This document shows positions 42,909 through 50,491 of a stretch of 59,225 nucleotides of DNA, piece after piece. The position numbers were made by a program, and so were the translations under genes. Source of the stretch: Bacteroidota bacterium (GTDB taxonomy: Bacteria; Bacteroidota; Bacteroidia; Flavobacteriales_D; Crocinitomicaceae); NCBI GenBank assembly GCA_024280295.1, contig JAJRQK010000008.1, forward strand, positions 1-59,225. The letters run 5' to 3'. Positions within the stretch are counted from its first letter, which is position 1. Each line of letters starts with the position of its first letter. The notes beneath the pieces were generated by a model, which saw nothing but the letters and a program-made list of their open reading frames with translations, ran no database searches and was not told where the DNA came from.

Positions 42909-42968
42909 GGTCATCTTTCAAATAATTCGTATAATTACCCTGGTAATTAATCGAAATAAAACTTAATT

Positions 42969-44102
42969 ATGAAACAACAAAGACGATCATTCTTAGGGAA
43001 AATAATTGCAGGGACTACGGCATTGGTAGCGATTCCACTATTCGGATCTTACTCAAAACGTGCACTTAAAGACAATAAAAAAGACATGAAAAACAACCCC
43101 ATCCTCAAGACAACAGCCCTTGGTTTTCAATGGGAAACCGCTGATCCTTTCCTTTTTTGTGTTCACCACGAAGACAAATACCCAAAAGGAAACGAATTAA
43201 TGGGACCTAAAACCTCGTCGTTAAAAGGTCGACATCTAGGTCAAGACTTTATTTTAAAAGATGGCTGGAGAATGTATCACGGTCAAGAAGTTCCTGGTTT
43301 TCCTGGGCATCCACATCGCGGTTTTGAAACAATAACAGTTGTTCGAAAAGGTGTCGTGGATCATGCAGACTCCATGGGAGGAGCAGGAAGGTATGGCAAT
43401 GGCGATGTTCAATGGATGACTGCTGGAAAAGGGATTCAACATTCAGAAATGTTTCCACTTGTTCATGCTGACAAGGAGAATCACATGGAATTATTCCAAA
43501 TTTGGTTAAATCTTCCTAAGAAGAGTAAAATGGTTGATCCACACTTCAAAATGCTATGGAAAGATGCTATTCCTGTCCTTACGTTGAATGAAGACAAAAT
43601 AACCATTGAAGTTATTGCTGGAAAGATAAATGAGCAAGTTGCACCGTCACCTCCACCAAATTCATGGGCTGCAGATGAGCTTAACTCTGTTGGGATTTTC
43701 AACATCAAACTAGAGGCAGGTGGAACATTTGAGTTAACTCCAGCAGGAGAAGGCATAAATCGCACTGTTTATTATTATGAGGGCAATAATCTTAAACTTG
43801 CCGATGAAGAGGTTGCACATTACCACTCTGTAAATGTTGATCCAACCCATTCGTTGAAGTTTGTAAACGGCAAAGAGGTTTCAAAAATTCTCATCCTACA
43901 GGGAAAACCAATTGATGAACCCGTTGTACAACATGGTCCGTTTGTAATGAATACACGAGAAGAAATCCAACAAGCATTCAACGATTACAATTCGACGCAT
44001 TTTGGTGGATGGCCATGGGAGAGTTATGCGCAAGTTCATGATCGAGATAAAGGTCGTTTTGCGCTACATGCAGATGGAACCGAAGAGATAAAAAAAAGCT
44101 AA
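42969..44102 (+). CDS. Pirin-family cupin protein with Tat signal peptide
   Basis: A 377-residue pirin-like bicupin. Metal-ligand residues are in HPHRGFETITVV (His114, His116) and GKGIQHSEMFP (His158, Glu160), the classic pirin set. Pirins bind iron and some have quercetin dioxygenase activity. Unusually, the N-terminus is a twin-arginine signal (RRSFLGKIIAGTTALVAIPLFG, Arg5-Arg6) that would send the folded protein to the periplasm; pirins are normally cytosolic. A C-terminal extension of about 40 residues (GGWPWESYAQVHDRDKGRF) follows the second cupin. No TatA/TatC genes are in the window. Confidence 0.85.
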   Translation: MKQQRRSFLGKIIAGTTALVAIPLFGSYSKRALKDNKKDMKNNPILKTTALGFQWETADPFLFCVHHEDKYPKGNELMGPKTSSLKGRHLGQDFILKDGWRMYHGQEVPGFPGHPHRGFETITVVRKGVVDHADSMGGAGRYGNGDVQWMTAGKGIQHSEMFPLVHADKENHMELFQIWLNLPKKSKMVDPHFKMLWKDAIPVLTLNEDKITIEVIAGKINEQVAPSPPPNSWAADELNSVGIFNIKLEAGGTFELTPAGEGINRTVYYYEGNNLKLADEEVAHYHSVNVDPTHSLKFVNGKEVSKILILQGKPIDEPVVQHGPFVMNTREEIQQAFNDYNSTHFGGWPWESYAQVHDRDKGRFALHADGTEEIKKS

Positions 44103-44119
44103 GTGCCTAGATTAACTTT

Positions 44120-44270
44120 CGGGCGCTCCCTAATTAAAAATTAGCACTGAACAGTCATTATAAGTCGGGGCGGGCTATCCGCTGTATCTTTTGTGTTTTA
44201 ATTGTGTTTCGAGAATTCCCCACCTTTTAAGCACAAAAGGATGCCACTATTATCCCTAACGCAAAAGCCG
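44120..44270. repeat. Palindromic intergenic element, possible dispersed repeat
   Basis: A GC-rich start (CGGGCGCTCCC, then GTCGGGGCGGGCTATCCGCT) is followed by an inverted repeat: ATCTTTTGTG at 44186-44195 against CACAAAAGGAT at 44232-44242. It ends with TATCCCTAACGC. A smaller hairpin, CTAATT-AAA-AATTAG, lies at 44130-44144. Its shape resembles intergenic palindromes I recall from other Flavobacteriales genomes, but I could not check copy number. Confidence 0.4.
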
Positions 44271-44349
44271 AGAGTGAAATTCATTTGTCTTTTATACCTT
44301 CTAGTCATAGAAACAAATAACCTTTTTAATTTCCATAAACACTTAACAA

Positions 44350-44379
44350 AAAAGCGTAAATCACTCGATTCACGCTTTT
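44350..44379. terminator. Bidirectional terminator between pirin and T9SS gene
   Basis: AAAAGCGTAAATC at 44350-44362 pairs with GATTCACGCTTTT at 44367-44379 with one mismatch around a 4-base loop. A and T runs flank both sides, so it can serve both convergent genes. Confidence 0.7.
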
Positions 44380-44477
44380 ACCTCAATCCTTAAATTCATT
44401 CGTCATTTTCGGATACTGAACACGATTAATAGGATCATTAATTTAGCTTTAAAATGTCGCCTTATATTCGCTGAGTA

Positions 44478-46175
44478 TTAAAAGATGATCAATCTTCTTT
44501 TAATTTGAATTCCGTTGCTTGAAATGTTAACCATATAAACACCATTCATCAAACTAGCTATTCCGTAGCTTGATTGATTTTCAAAGGACATCACAACTCT
44601 CCCGTTCATATCAGTTATTACAACCTCATCAACAAGGGTGTTTTCAGAAATTGAAAAGGATGTTTTCGCTGGATTAGGAAAGAGAATCACACTTGAAAGA
44701 TACGTCTCATCAATTTCTGAACAATCATCTACACTAACTGTTTGGGTAGCTACAGCCGAGCAACCATTTCCGTCCGTATAATTATAACTTAATGTTGAAA
44801 CACCCACTCCCGCAATGGCAGGATCAAAAACTCCTCCAGACACACCTGAACCAGAATAAGACCCTCCTACTGGCATTCCTTCAACCAGTGTATAAGAACC
44901 CGCCGCTGAACACATATCAACTAACGCTGAAAATGTCACTGTTGGCAACGCTAATACAGTTATTGTTTCAAACGCAGAGCTAGAGCACCCGTTCCCATCA
45001 ATGTAATCGTAAGTAATCGTACTAGTTCCTGGTCCAGCTACAGAAGGGTCAAACATTCCTGCTGCAACTCCTGTTCCTGTGTAAGTTCCTCCCATTGGAG
45101 TTCCTCCAGTTAAGGGAAAGCTAGCAAGATCTTCGCAAACATCTGTAAATGGCACATGAGCTACCGTTGGAGGAGTATTTATTATAATATCCGTTGAATT
45201 ATCACTCCCAATAGTTGCAGGGTCAGAAGCAACAACACGTACTCGATAACCCGCACCTGATGGTGTAGCTCCAGTAACCGCAACAGAAATCGAAAGAGAC
45301 CCTGATGCTGATGATGCCAGTGTTCCAATAACTACTGGTGACAAAAATGAACCTGCCGCATCCGAAAACTCAGCTGAGTATATGTTTCCAGCATTGTAAA
45401 CACCTGTTGAAACAAAATTTACCGTTCCTACCGTAGTTGAACCTTGACACCAGCTTGCTGGAGTAAAATCATTTGTCGTTGTAATTGTGTTTACTGGTGC
45501 CATACCCGTAACGATAATTTCATCTACTGAAAAAGCAGGGTCTGCTGCCGTTGCCGCTGTAGTGTTCACAAATCGAAACCCAAACATAAGTGAGGACTGA
45601 TTGTCCCATGCCACATCATTTAATATCATTTGTGTCCAATTAACAACATTATTCAACGTGCTTTGCTTCAACACCCATGTTACACCATTATCCAAGCTGT
45701 AATAAACTTCTCCAAATGCGGTTACACTTCCTGCACACATCCACCAAAAGCTAAAATCAACTCCCGTAAATCCAAGAGTGGAAATAGGTGCTGTCATCTT
45801 TGAAAAATTAGACTCATCTAAAGCACATACTCCATCTGCAGGAAGGTAAGAAGCACATGTTATTCCGTTAGAAATGGCTGACTGAGCAGCTATATGCATG
45901 TAATTACTCGACGGCGCACCTGTTATTGCAATAGGTTGATTTACAGTATTCGCAACTGTAAATGAAAAAGGAAACCCTAGGCAAATAAATGCTCCAGCAC
46001 CACCTGCGTAAACATTATTCATTAACCATGTGTTGTATATCGTTGATGCGCCCAGGTCTGATGTATTTAAGGAAAAGGTGTTTCCTGTTTCAAAAGTCTC
46101 TTGATAAATTGTCGTTTGAGTAAATCCAATAGTTGCAAAAAGAATTGCAGCAGCACTAAGTAGTAGTTTTTTCAT
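44478..46175 (-). CDS. T9SS-exported protein with Ig-like repeats
   Basis: About 565 residues. The start at 46175 gives a signal peptide (MKKLLLSAAAILFATIGFTQ); the earlier in-frame ATG at 46208 is rejected. A jelly-roll-like N-terminal part (YQETFETGNTFSLNTSDLG; FSFWWMCAGSVTAFGEVYYSLDNGVTW) is followed by two tandem 75-residue Ig-like repeats (TGGTPMGGTYTGTGV..., VEGMPVGGSYSGSGV...). It ends with a type A T9SS sorting domain (FPNPAKTSFSISE through RRLIIF). The product would be released or anchored outside the cell. Its sorting domain is close to that of the next gene, suggesting a recent shared origin. Function unknown. Confidence 0.85.
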   Translation of the reverse strand: MKKLLLSAAAILFATIGFTQTTIYQETFETGNTFSLNTSDLGASTIYNTWLMNNVYAGGAGAFICLGFPFSFTVANTVNQPIAITGAPSSNYMHIAAQSAISNGITCASYLPADGVCALDESNFSKMTAPISTLGFTGVDFSFWWMCAGSVTAFGEVYYSLDNGVTWVLKQSTLNNVVNWTQMILNDVAWDNQSSLMFGFRFVNTTAATAADPAFSVDEIIVTGMAPVNTITTTNDFTPASWCQGSTTVGTVNFVSTGVYNAGNIYSAEFSDAAGSFLSPVVIGTLASSASGSLSISVAVTGATPSGAGYRVRVVASDPATIGSDNSTDIIINTPPTVAHVPFTDVCEDLASFPLTGGTPMGGTYTGTGVAAGMFDPSVAGPGTSTITYDYIDGNGCSSSAFETITVLALPTVTFSALVDMCSAAGSYTLVEGMPVGGSYSGSGVSGGVFDPAIAGVGVSTLSYNYTDGNGCSAVATQTVSVDDCSEIDETYLSSVILFPNPAKTSFSISENTLVDEVVITDMNGRVVMSFENQSSYGIASLMNGVYMVNISSNGIQIKRRLIIF

Positions 46176-46231
46176 CTCTGTTGTATCTAAACTGGTTTTG
46201 GGTAACAAGTTACATTATTAAATTTTTGGAA

Positions 46232-46263
46232 ACAAAAAACCCGATGTTAAAATACACATCGGG
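46232..46263 (-). terminator. Rho-independent terminator, minus strand
   Basis: CCCGATGT at 46240-46247 pairs perfectly with ACATCGGG at 46256-46263. On the minus strand the hairpin is followed by TTTTTTG, ending transcription of the T9SS gene to its right. Confidence 0.85.
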
Positions 46264-46283
46264 CATCTATTAATTTTTCATTC

Positions 46284-47327
46284 TTAGCGAATCATCAGTC
46301 GTTTTACCAACTGAGTTCCATGCGTATAAACATGCACCATATACATCCCTGCTTTCAAATCAGACACATCATATACTGATTGATTTCCAAATGATTTCAT
46401 TGTTCTACCATTCATATCAGTGATAATAACTTCATCAACTGTTGTTTGCATTTGTAAAACGAATGTGTTTTCTGTTGGGTTCGGGAAAAGCGATAACGAT
46501 GAATTGTTATTCTCACTTAGTGAAGCTCCGCTTCCTCCTGTTCCTGTACCAGAAATAGCACTTTGGTAACGTAGAACTGTTGTAATTCCTCCATTTCCAT
46601 CATTTGTTGTTCCATAAATTAAAATTGGATCTTGCGTTTGCTCATCAAACCAGAAATAATAATCATCTGCAATGTTTCCTAAGTTTAGAGGAGCCCCGCC
46701 AATCCAAGCATTAATTGTGAACGTTTCTGTAACATGAACACGGATAACAGAATCAAATACCTCTGGTGATCCTCCAAAAATTGCTGCTGGTAAACTCAAT
46801 GTGCCATAAGAATCTGGAACGGCTGTATAGTTTCCCATAGAAATTGTTACTGAGTCTTCTCCCACACCAAGTGGTGACATAAATCCGCTATAAAGAGCAG
46901 ACTGTGTTACTCCTGGAGTTATCGGAAATGAATACCTCACAAAAGAGGGGTTGTAATACAATGATTGTACGCTACCTGTGTATCCCCATCGACTGATTGT
47001 ACTTACCGTATTTTCAAAATATTCGTACCCAGCAACTGATGAATTTCCCATTGCAATTGTTGCTGTTGGAAAGTTCGCTGCCTCAGGTGTTCCTGCCACA
47101 GCTCTATAAAAGAAATTTACAGAAGCTGTTGGACTCAGTGAAGAATAGTCCCAAGTGACATCAATAGCTCCACCCGATCCATCAGGATCAAAGCCAAAAG
47201 AACTGGCATCAGAATAAAAAATTGTGTCTCCGGCAACGGGCATTTGATTAGCCGCAGTAATTACTGGTAATTGGGCAAAGCTCATTGAAGAAATTAATAA
47301 GCTCGCTAGAGTAATTGTTTTTTTCAT
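46284..47327 (-). CDS. T9SS-exported protein of unknown function
   Basis: About 347 residues. The start at 47327 gives the signal peptide MKKTITLASLLISSMSFAQ; an ATG at 47393 is rejected as it precedes the promoter. The body is beta-rich (DTIFYSDASSFGFDPDGSGGAIDVTWDYSS; DSVIRVHVTETFTINAWIGG) with no recognised enzyme motif. It ends with a type A T9SS sorting domain (LFPNPTENTFVLQMQ through RLMIR), very like that of its left neighbour. A terminator follows the gene. Confidence 0.82.
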   Translation of the reverse strand: MKKTITLASLLISSMSFAQLPVITAANQMPVAGDTIFYSDASSFGFDPDGSGGAIDVTWDYSSLSPTASVNFFYRAVAGTPEAANFPTATIAMGNSSVAGYEYFENTVSTISRWGYTGSVQSLYYNPSFVRYSFPITPGVTQSALYSGFMSPLGVGEDSVTISMGNYTAVPDSYGTLSLPAAIFGGSPEVFDSVIRVHVTETFTINAWIGGAPLNLGNIADDYYFWFDEQTQDPILIYGTTNDGNGGITTVLRYQSAISGTGTGGSGASLSENNNSSLSLFPNPTENTFVLQMQTTVDEVIITDMNGRTMKSFGNQSVYDVSDLKAGMYMVHVYTHGTQLVKRLMIR

Positions 47328-47363
47328 AGTTGTAGTATTTAGCAAAAAAAATATTTTCAGCCT

Positions 47364-47371
47364 TAAAGATA
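47364..47371 (-). promoter_or_regulatory. -7 element before the T9SS gene
   Basis: TATCTTTA on the minus strand has one mismatch to TAnnTTTG and ends 36 bases before the ATG at 47327. Confidence 0.4.
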
Positions 47372-47414
47372 AGCGATTCGAGGGGACAAACAAAATATAG
47401 GCGATAACTATAAT

Positions 47415-47858
47415 TTAATTTCTTTTCTTTGCGAAGAAATTTAACAGAAGCTTACGCGCATCATTCTCCATTATTCCATTAGTAATTTTTGTCTTCGGAT
47501 GATACAAGTCACCAACTTTTCCAGCTCCTCTCTTTTCGTCTTTTGCCCCGAAAACAATTCGATCTAGTTGAGACCAATAGAGAGCCCCTGCACACATCAC
47601 ACAGGGTTCTAACGTGACATATAAAGTACACCCTTTTAGATATTTACCACCTAAAAAATTAGCTGCTGAAGTGATTGCCTGCATTTCAGCATGAGCCGTC
47701 ACGTCTGTCAATTTTTCGGTTAGATTATGTGCTCGTGCAATGACTTGTTTCTTAGCAACAACTACTGCTCCAACGGGAATCTCATCTTCTTCAAATGCCC
47801 TTTCAGCTTCTTTGAGTGCAAGTTTCATAAAATATTCATCATCGAATGGCTCTATCAT
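47415..47858 (-). CDS. tadA: tRNA-specific adenosine deaminase
   Basis: TadA, 147 residues, converts adenosine-34 of tRNA-Arg(ACG) to inosine. The zinc site is HAE (His56, Glu58) in VTAHAEMQAI and PCVMC (Cys86, Cys89). The context AGALYWSQLDRIVFGAKDEKRGA and the C-terminal basic helix (ARKLLLNFFAKKRN) fit TadA rather than other deaminases. ATG at 47858 lies 4 bases after a -7 element. Divergent from the LD-carboxypeptidase gene with only 53 bases between starts. Confidence 0.96.
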   Translation of the reverse strand: MIEPFDDEYFMKLALKEAERAFEEDEIPVGAVVVAKKQVIARAHNLTEKLTDVTAHAEMQAITSAANFLGGKYLKGCTLYVTLEPCVMCAGALYWSQLDRIVFGAKDEKRGAGKVGDLYHPKTKITNGIMENDARKLLLNFFAKKRN

Positions 47859-47862
47859 GTAG

Positions 47863-47870
47863 CGAAATTA
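47863..47870 (-). promoter_or_regulatory. -7 element, predicted leaderless (tadA)
   Basis: TAATTTCG on the minus strand has one mismatch to TAnnTTTG and ends 4 bases before the tadA ATG. Confidence 0.5.
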
Positions 47871-47899
47871 GTGAATTCTTAAAAAGAGATATGAATCCT

Positions 47900-47907
47900 T
47901 ACATTTG
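47900..47907 (+). promoter_or_regulatory. -7 element, predicted leaderless (LD-carboxypeptidase)
   Basis: TACATTTG is an exact TAnnTTTG match and ends 4 bases before the ATG at 47912. Confidence 0.6.
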
Positions 47908-47911
47908 AAGT

Positions 47912-48811
47912 ATGAATCGAATACCAACACCTTTAAAGCCTGGTGATTTAATTGCTTTAGTTGCTCCAGCTAAAAACATTGAGCAAAAAGCGGTTGACTT
48001 CGCTAAATCTTTTTTTGAAAATGAAGGGTTCACCGTTCAAATTTCCGAAAACTGCCTTGGCTCTTACCATTATTTTTCAGGGACTATTGCCGAACGATTA
48101 GCTGATTTTCAAATGGCGCTGGATGACCCTAATGTAAAAGCTATTATCTGTGTTCGGGGGGGGTATGGATGTATTCAACTTATCGATAGAATTCAATGGG
48201 CATCACAATTGGATGACCCAAAATGGATTGTTGGTTTCAGTGATGTTACCATTATGCACCAACGAATGCAACATCATGGCATCGCTAGTATTCATGGAAC
48301 AATGCCCTTAAACTTTGAAACGAACTCAAAAGAATCACTTACAACTTTGGTGTCTACGTTAAAAGGGAAACCTAGTAATATCATCGTAGCTGCAAATAAT
48401 TCTAACAAATTGGGTTCTACCGAAGGTGTTCTTCTTGGAGGAAATTTATCCATTTTATACAGTCTAATTGGAACTGACGACGAAATAAATTTCGAGAACG
48501 CAATTCTCTATATTGAAGAAGTAGGAGAACATTTATACCAAATTGACCGTATGTTTTACGCATTTGAAAAAGCGGGAATTTTAGAGAAAATTAAGGGGTT
48601 GATTGTCGGTGGGATGACAAATATTAAAGACACCGCCACCCCTTTTGGAAAAAACTATCAAGAGATTATCCTAACTCATTTCCAATATAAGTCTATTCCT
48701 ATCCTTTTTGACTTTCCTGCAGGACATTTTGATGACAACCGAGCCTTAGTTCTAGGTGCTCAAGTGAATTTATCAATAACTAAAAAACAAGGGCAATTGA
48801 TTTACATTTGA
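47912..48811 (+). CDS. LD-carboxypeptidase (peptidase family S66)
   Basis: A 299-residue S66 serine peptidase, the LdcA/MccF family, which removes the terminal D-Ala from peptidoglycan tetrapeptides in the cytosol during recycling; MccF relatives instead cleave microcin C. Ser110 is in the nucleophile motif VGFSDVT; the Glu is in YIEEVGEHLYQIDRMF and the His in PAGHFDDN, the family's Ser-Glu-His set. There is no signal peptide. Its end overlaps the end of the convergent lipoprotein gene by 10 bases. Confidence 0.93.
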   Translation: MNRIPTPLKPGDLIALVAPAKNIEQKAVDFAKSFFENEGFTVQISENCLGSYHYFSGTIAERLADFQMALDDPNVKAIICVRGGYGCIQLIDRIQWASQLDDPKWIVGFSDVTIMHQRMQHHGIASIHGTMPLNFETNSKESLTTLVSTLKGKPSNIIVAANNSNKLGSTEGVLLGGNLSILYSLIGTDDEINFENAILYIEEVGEHLYQIDRMFYAFEKAGILEKIKGLIVGGMTNIKDTATPFGKNYQEIILTHFQYKSIPILFDFPAGHFDDNRALVLGAQVNLSITKKQGQLIYI

Positions 48812-49248
48812 GAATTCCACTCTTGAAAATCTATTCTTAAATCATCTAGTGCTTTGTAATATTCTATTGACCAATCATTTTTTGGTGATACATAAAAGGA
48901 AACATGGGTTATATAGCTCCCGTCACCTGTATTAGAAGCTTGGGCAACACGAACAAAGTACTCATCTCCCACCACAGTAGTTAAACTTTTCATTTCTGCC
49001 TTTCCTTTTGATAGCATATCAACCTCTTCTATTAGAGCTTGTACTTTTTTACAATTCCAAATAGAATCTTCTGCATTTTTTAATTGATCATTTTGTTCTG
49101 AAGCATCTGTCTTCTGCTTTTCCAAAGAATTATCCTTTCCTTCAGAATCAACCTTATCTATAGCGTCTTCTAATGATCCCTCTATCGATTCAGCGTCACT
49201 ACATGCGAATAAAAGAATTGCAGATAATAACCAAATGTACTTTTTCAT
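48802..49248 (-). CDS. Lipoprotein of unknown function
   Basis: A 148-residue lipoprotein: MKKYIWLLSAILLFACSDAES with lipobox LFAC. The residues after the lipidated Cys (SDAE) resemble the acidic export signal that sends Bacteroidota lipoproteins to the cell surface. A Lys/Asp/Glu-rich linker (residues 25-60) leads to a small alpha/beta domain (VVGDEYFVRVAQASNTGDGSYITHVSFYVSPKNDWSIEYYKALDDLRIDF). Not recognised beyond that. Confidence 0.7.
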   Translation of the reverse strand: MKKYIWLLSAILLFACSDAESIEGSLEDAIDKVDSEGKDNSLEKQKTDASEQNDQLKNAEDSIWNCKKVQALIEEVDMLSKGKAEMKSLTTVVGDEYFVRVAQASNTGDGSYITHVSFYVSPKNDWSIEYYKALDDLRIDFQEWNSQM

Positions 49249-49361
49249 TTTTTTTTCTTTAAACTTCTTTCTTTAATAAAGAGAAAGCGTAACCCTTCCC
49301 TTTATTTAATTTTACAAGTTACAAAATTAAGTCTTACTTGCGCTCATTTCTTTTTGACAAC

Positions 49362-49742
49362 TTATTCCGTTAAGTGAACACCAATACTATTTCCTTCAGT
49401 ATATATAATCATTGCCATGAAGCCATTTTCTCCTGTTGCTATTCTTGGAACAACCACCTGTCTGCCTGCCGCTTCAACCCGAGTAGTTACAGCATCCATA
49501 TTTGGGTTTGCATTTAGATAAATGATGGTTCCATCCGTTCCTGGTTTATGTTGTGGGCTTTGTGCAACACCTCCATTTGCCTTTCCTTATCCAGGTGTCA
49601 TGGGAAACATGGCCATTTTCATGTCGCCCATTTCGTGCGTGATCATTTCTAGATCAAAAATTGTTTCATAGAATTTTCGACTTCTATCGATATCTGTTGC
49701 TGGAATTTCGAACCAGTTCAGTGAATTTGTTGTGCCGTCCAT
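49362..49742 (-). pseudogene. VOC (glyoxalase/dioxygenase superfamily) gene broken by an in-frame TAA
   Basis: The minus strand from ATG at 49742 to TAA at 49362 reads as one 126-codon VOC-family protein. It opens MDGTTNSLNWFEIPATDIDRSRKFYE and continues LEMITHEMGDMKMAMFPMTPG. Codon 52 is TAA (49587-49589). The same frame then continues GKANGGVAQSPQHKPGTDGTIIYLNANP, RIATGENGFMAMIIYTEGNSIGVHLTE. Both halves fit the family in the right order with no shift, so one base change has ended the gene. A sequencing error or a living split gene are alternatives. There is no start codon soon after the stop to rescue the second half. Confidence 0.8.
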
Positions 49743-49871
49743 AAATGCTTTTTATGGATTAAATATAACGGTACTTCATTACTTGCGGCGAAAATCACAC
49801 ACAAAGACACAAGCCATAATAAAATGACTTATGCTTTATATTATGAGAAACAATATGATGAGCTCTTCCGC

Positions 49872-50198
49872 CTAAATGATCACAAACCTTCTATGGATTG
49901 TTTGTCCATTTAATGTAATCAACGCTATATACGACCCCATTCCTAGATCTTGCAAATCGATTCCGTGTTCGCGAACTTCCCATGTTCCTACATAGGTTCC
50001 TGATGCGCTAACAACCTTACAGATTGATCCTTCAGGTGCATTAATATACACTTTGTCTGTTGATGGGTTTGGAGAAACTAGCACCTCATATGACGCTAGT
50101 TCTCGTTTCTTTTCTACTTCAATAATTTCGTTTTCGCTTGTTTGAGCAAATGCCGGAGAGGTACATGTGATCAAAGCGAAGATTATGATCTTCTTCAT
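49872..50198 (-). CDS. Mini T9SS protein: signal peptide plus sorting domain only
   Basis: About 108 residues when started at 50198, which yields the signal peptide MKKIIIFALITCTSPAFAQ; an in-frame ATG further upstream (50270) is rejected. Some 20 linker residues follow (TSENEIIEVEKKRELASYEV). The rest is a T9SS C-terminal sorting domain (VSPNPSTDKVYINAPEGS through HRRFVII). No functional domain lies between. It may be a remnant of a larger secreted protein or a small protein in its own right. Confidence 0.7.
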   Translation of the reverse strand: MKKIIIFALITCTSPAFAQTSENEIIEVEKKRELASYEVLVSPNPSTDKVYINAPEGSICKVVSASGTYVGTWEVREHGIDLQDLGMGSYIALITLNGQTIHRRFVII

Positions 50199-50347
50199 AC
50201 TATTTGGTTTAACAGTTCTATTTAACATAGCGCAATAAGAAGAAAGAGTTACAAATGGAAAAATGCTCAAATTTTCATTCTTTTACATCAAAGTAGTTAA
50301 TCGCCTAATTGAACAACATTTAGGTGCTAAAAAAACACTCGAAGGCC

Positions 50348-50372
50348 TGTGTCTTAGGCAGATTAAGGCACA
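50348..50372. other. Hairpin upstream of a large T9SS gene
   Basis: TGTGTCTTA at 50348-50356 pairs with TAAGGCACA at 50364-50372 (9 bp with one G-T pair, 7-base loop). There is no T tract. It lies 80 bases before the promoter of the beta-helix gene; its role is unknown. Confidence 0.3.
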
Positions 50373-50451
50373 AAATTTAAATACTTTTTGGGTTATGTGT
50401 GAATGTTTTAACAGATTCATTAATATTAGTGATGATGCTGTAAAAAATGCC

Positions 50452-50459
50452 TATCTTCG
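50452..50459 (+). promoter_or_regulatory. -7 element before the beta-helix T9SS gene
   Basis: TATCTTCG has one mismatch to TAnnTTTG and ends 32 bases before the ATG at 50492. Confidence 0.45.
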
Positions 50460-50491
50460 CGCCGATATATATCAATTTTTTTTTAAATCTT

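Larger units (their letters stand above)
44103..44477. other. Intergenic region with palindromic element
   Basis: This 375-base region between two convergent genes holds a hairpin-rich element (about 44120-44270) and a terminator (44350-44379). No gene was found. Confidence 0.5.

Noticed and set aside
49587-49589. Recoding of the TAA in the VOC frame
   Set aside because: TAA is not used for selenocysteine or pyrrolysine, and no slippery site or pseudoknot is visible; a nonsense mutation is simpler.
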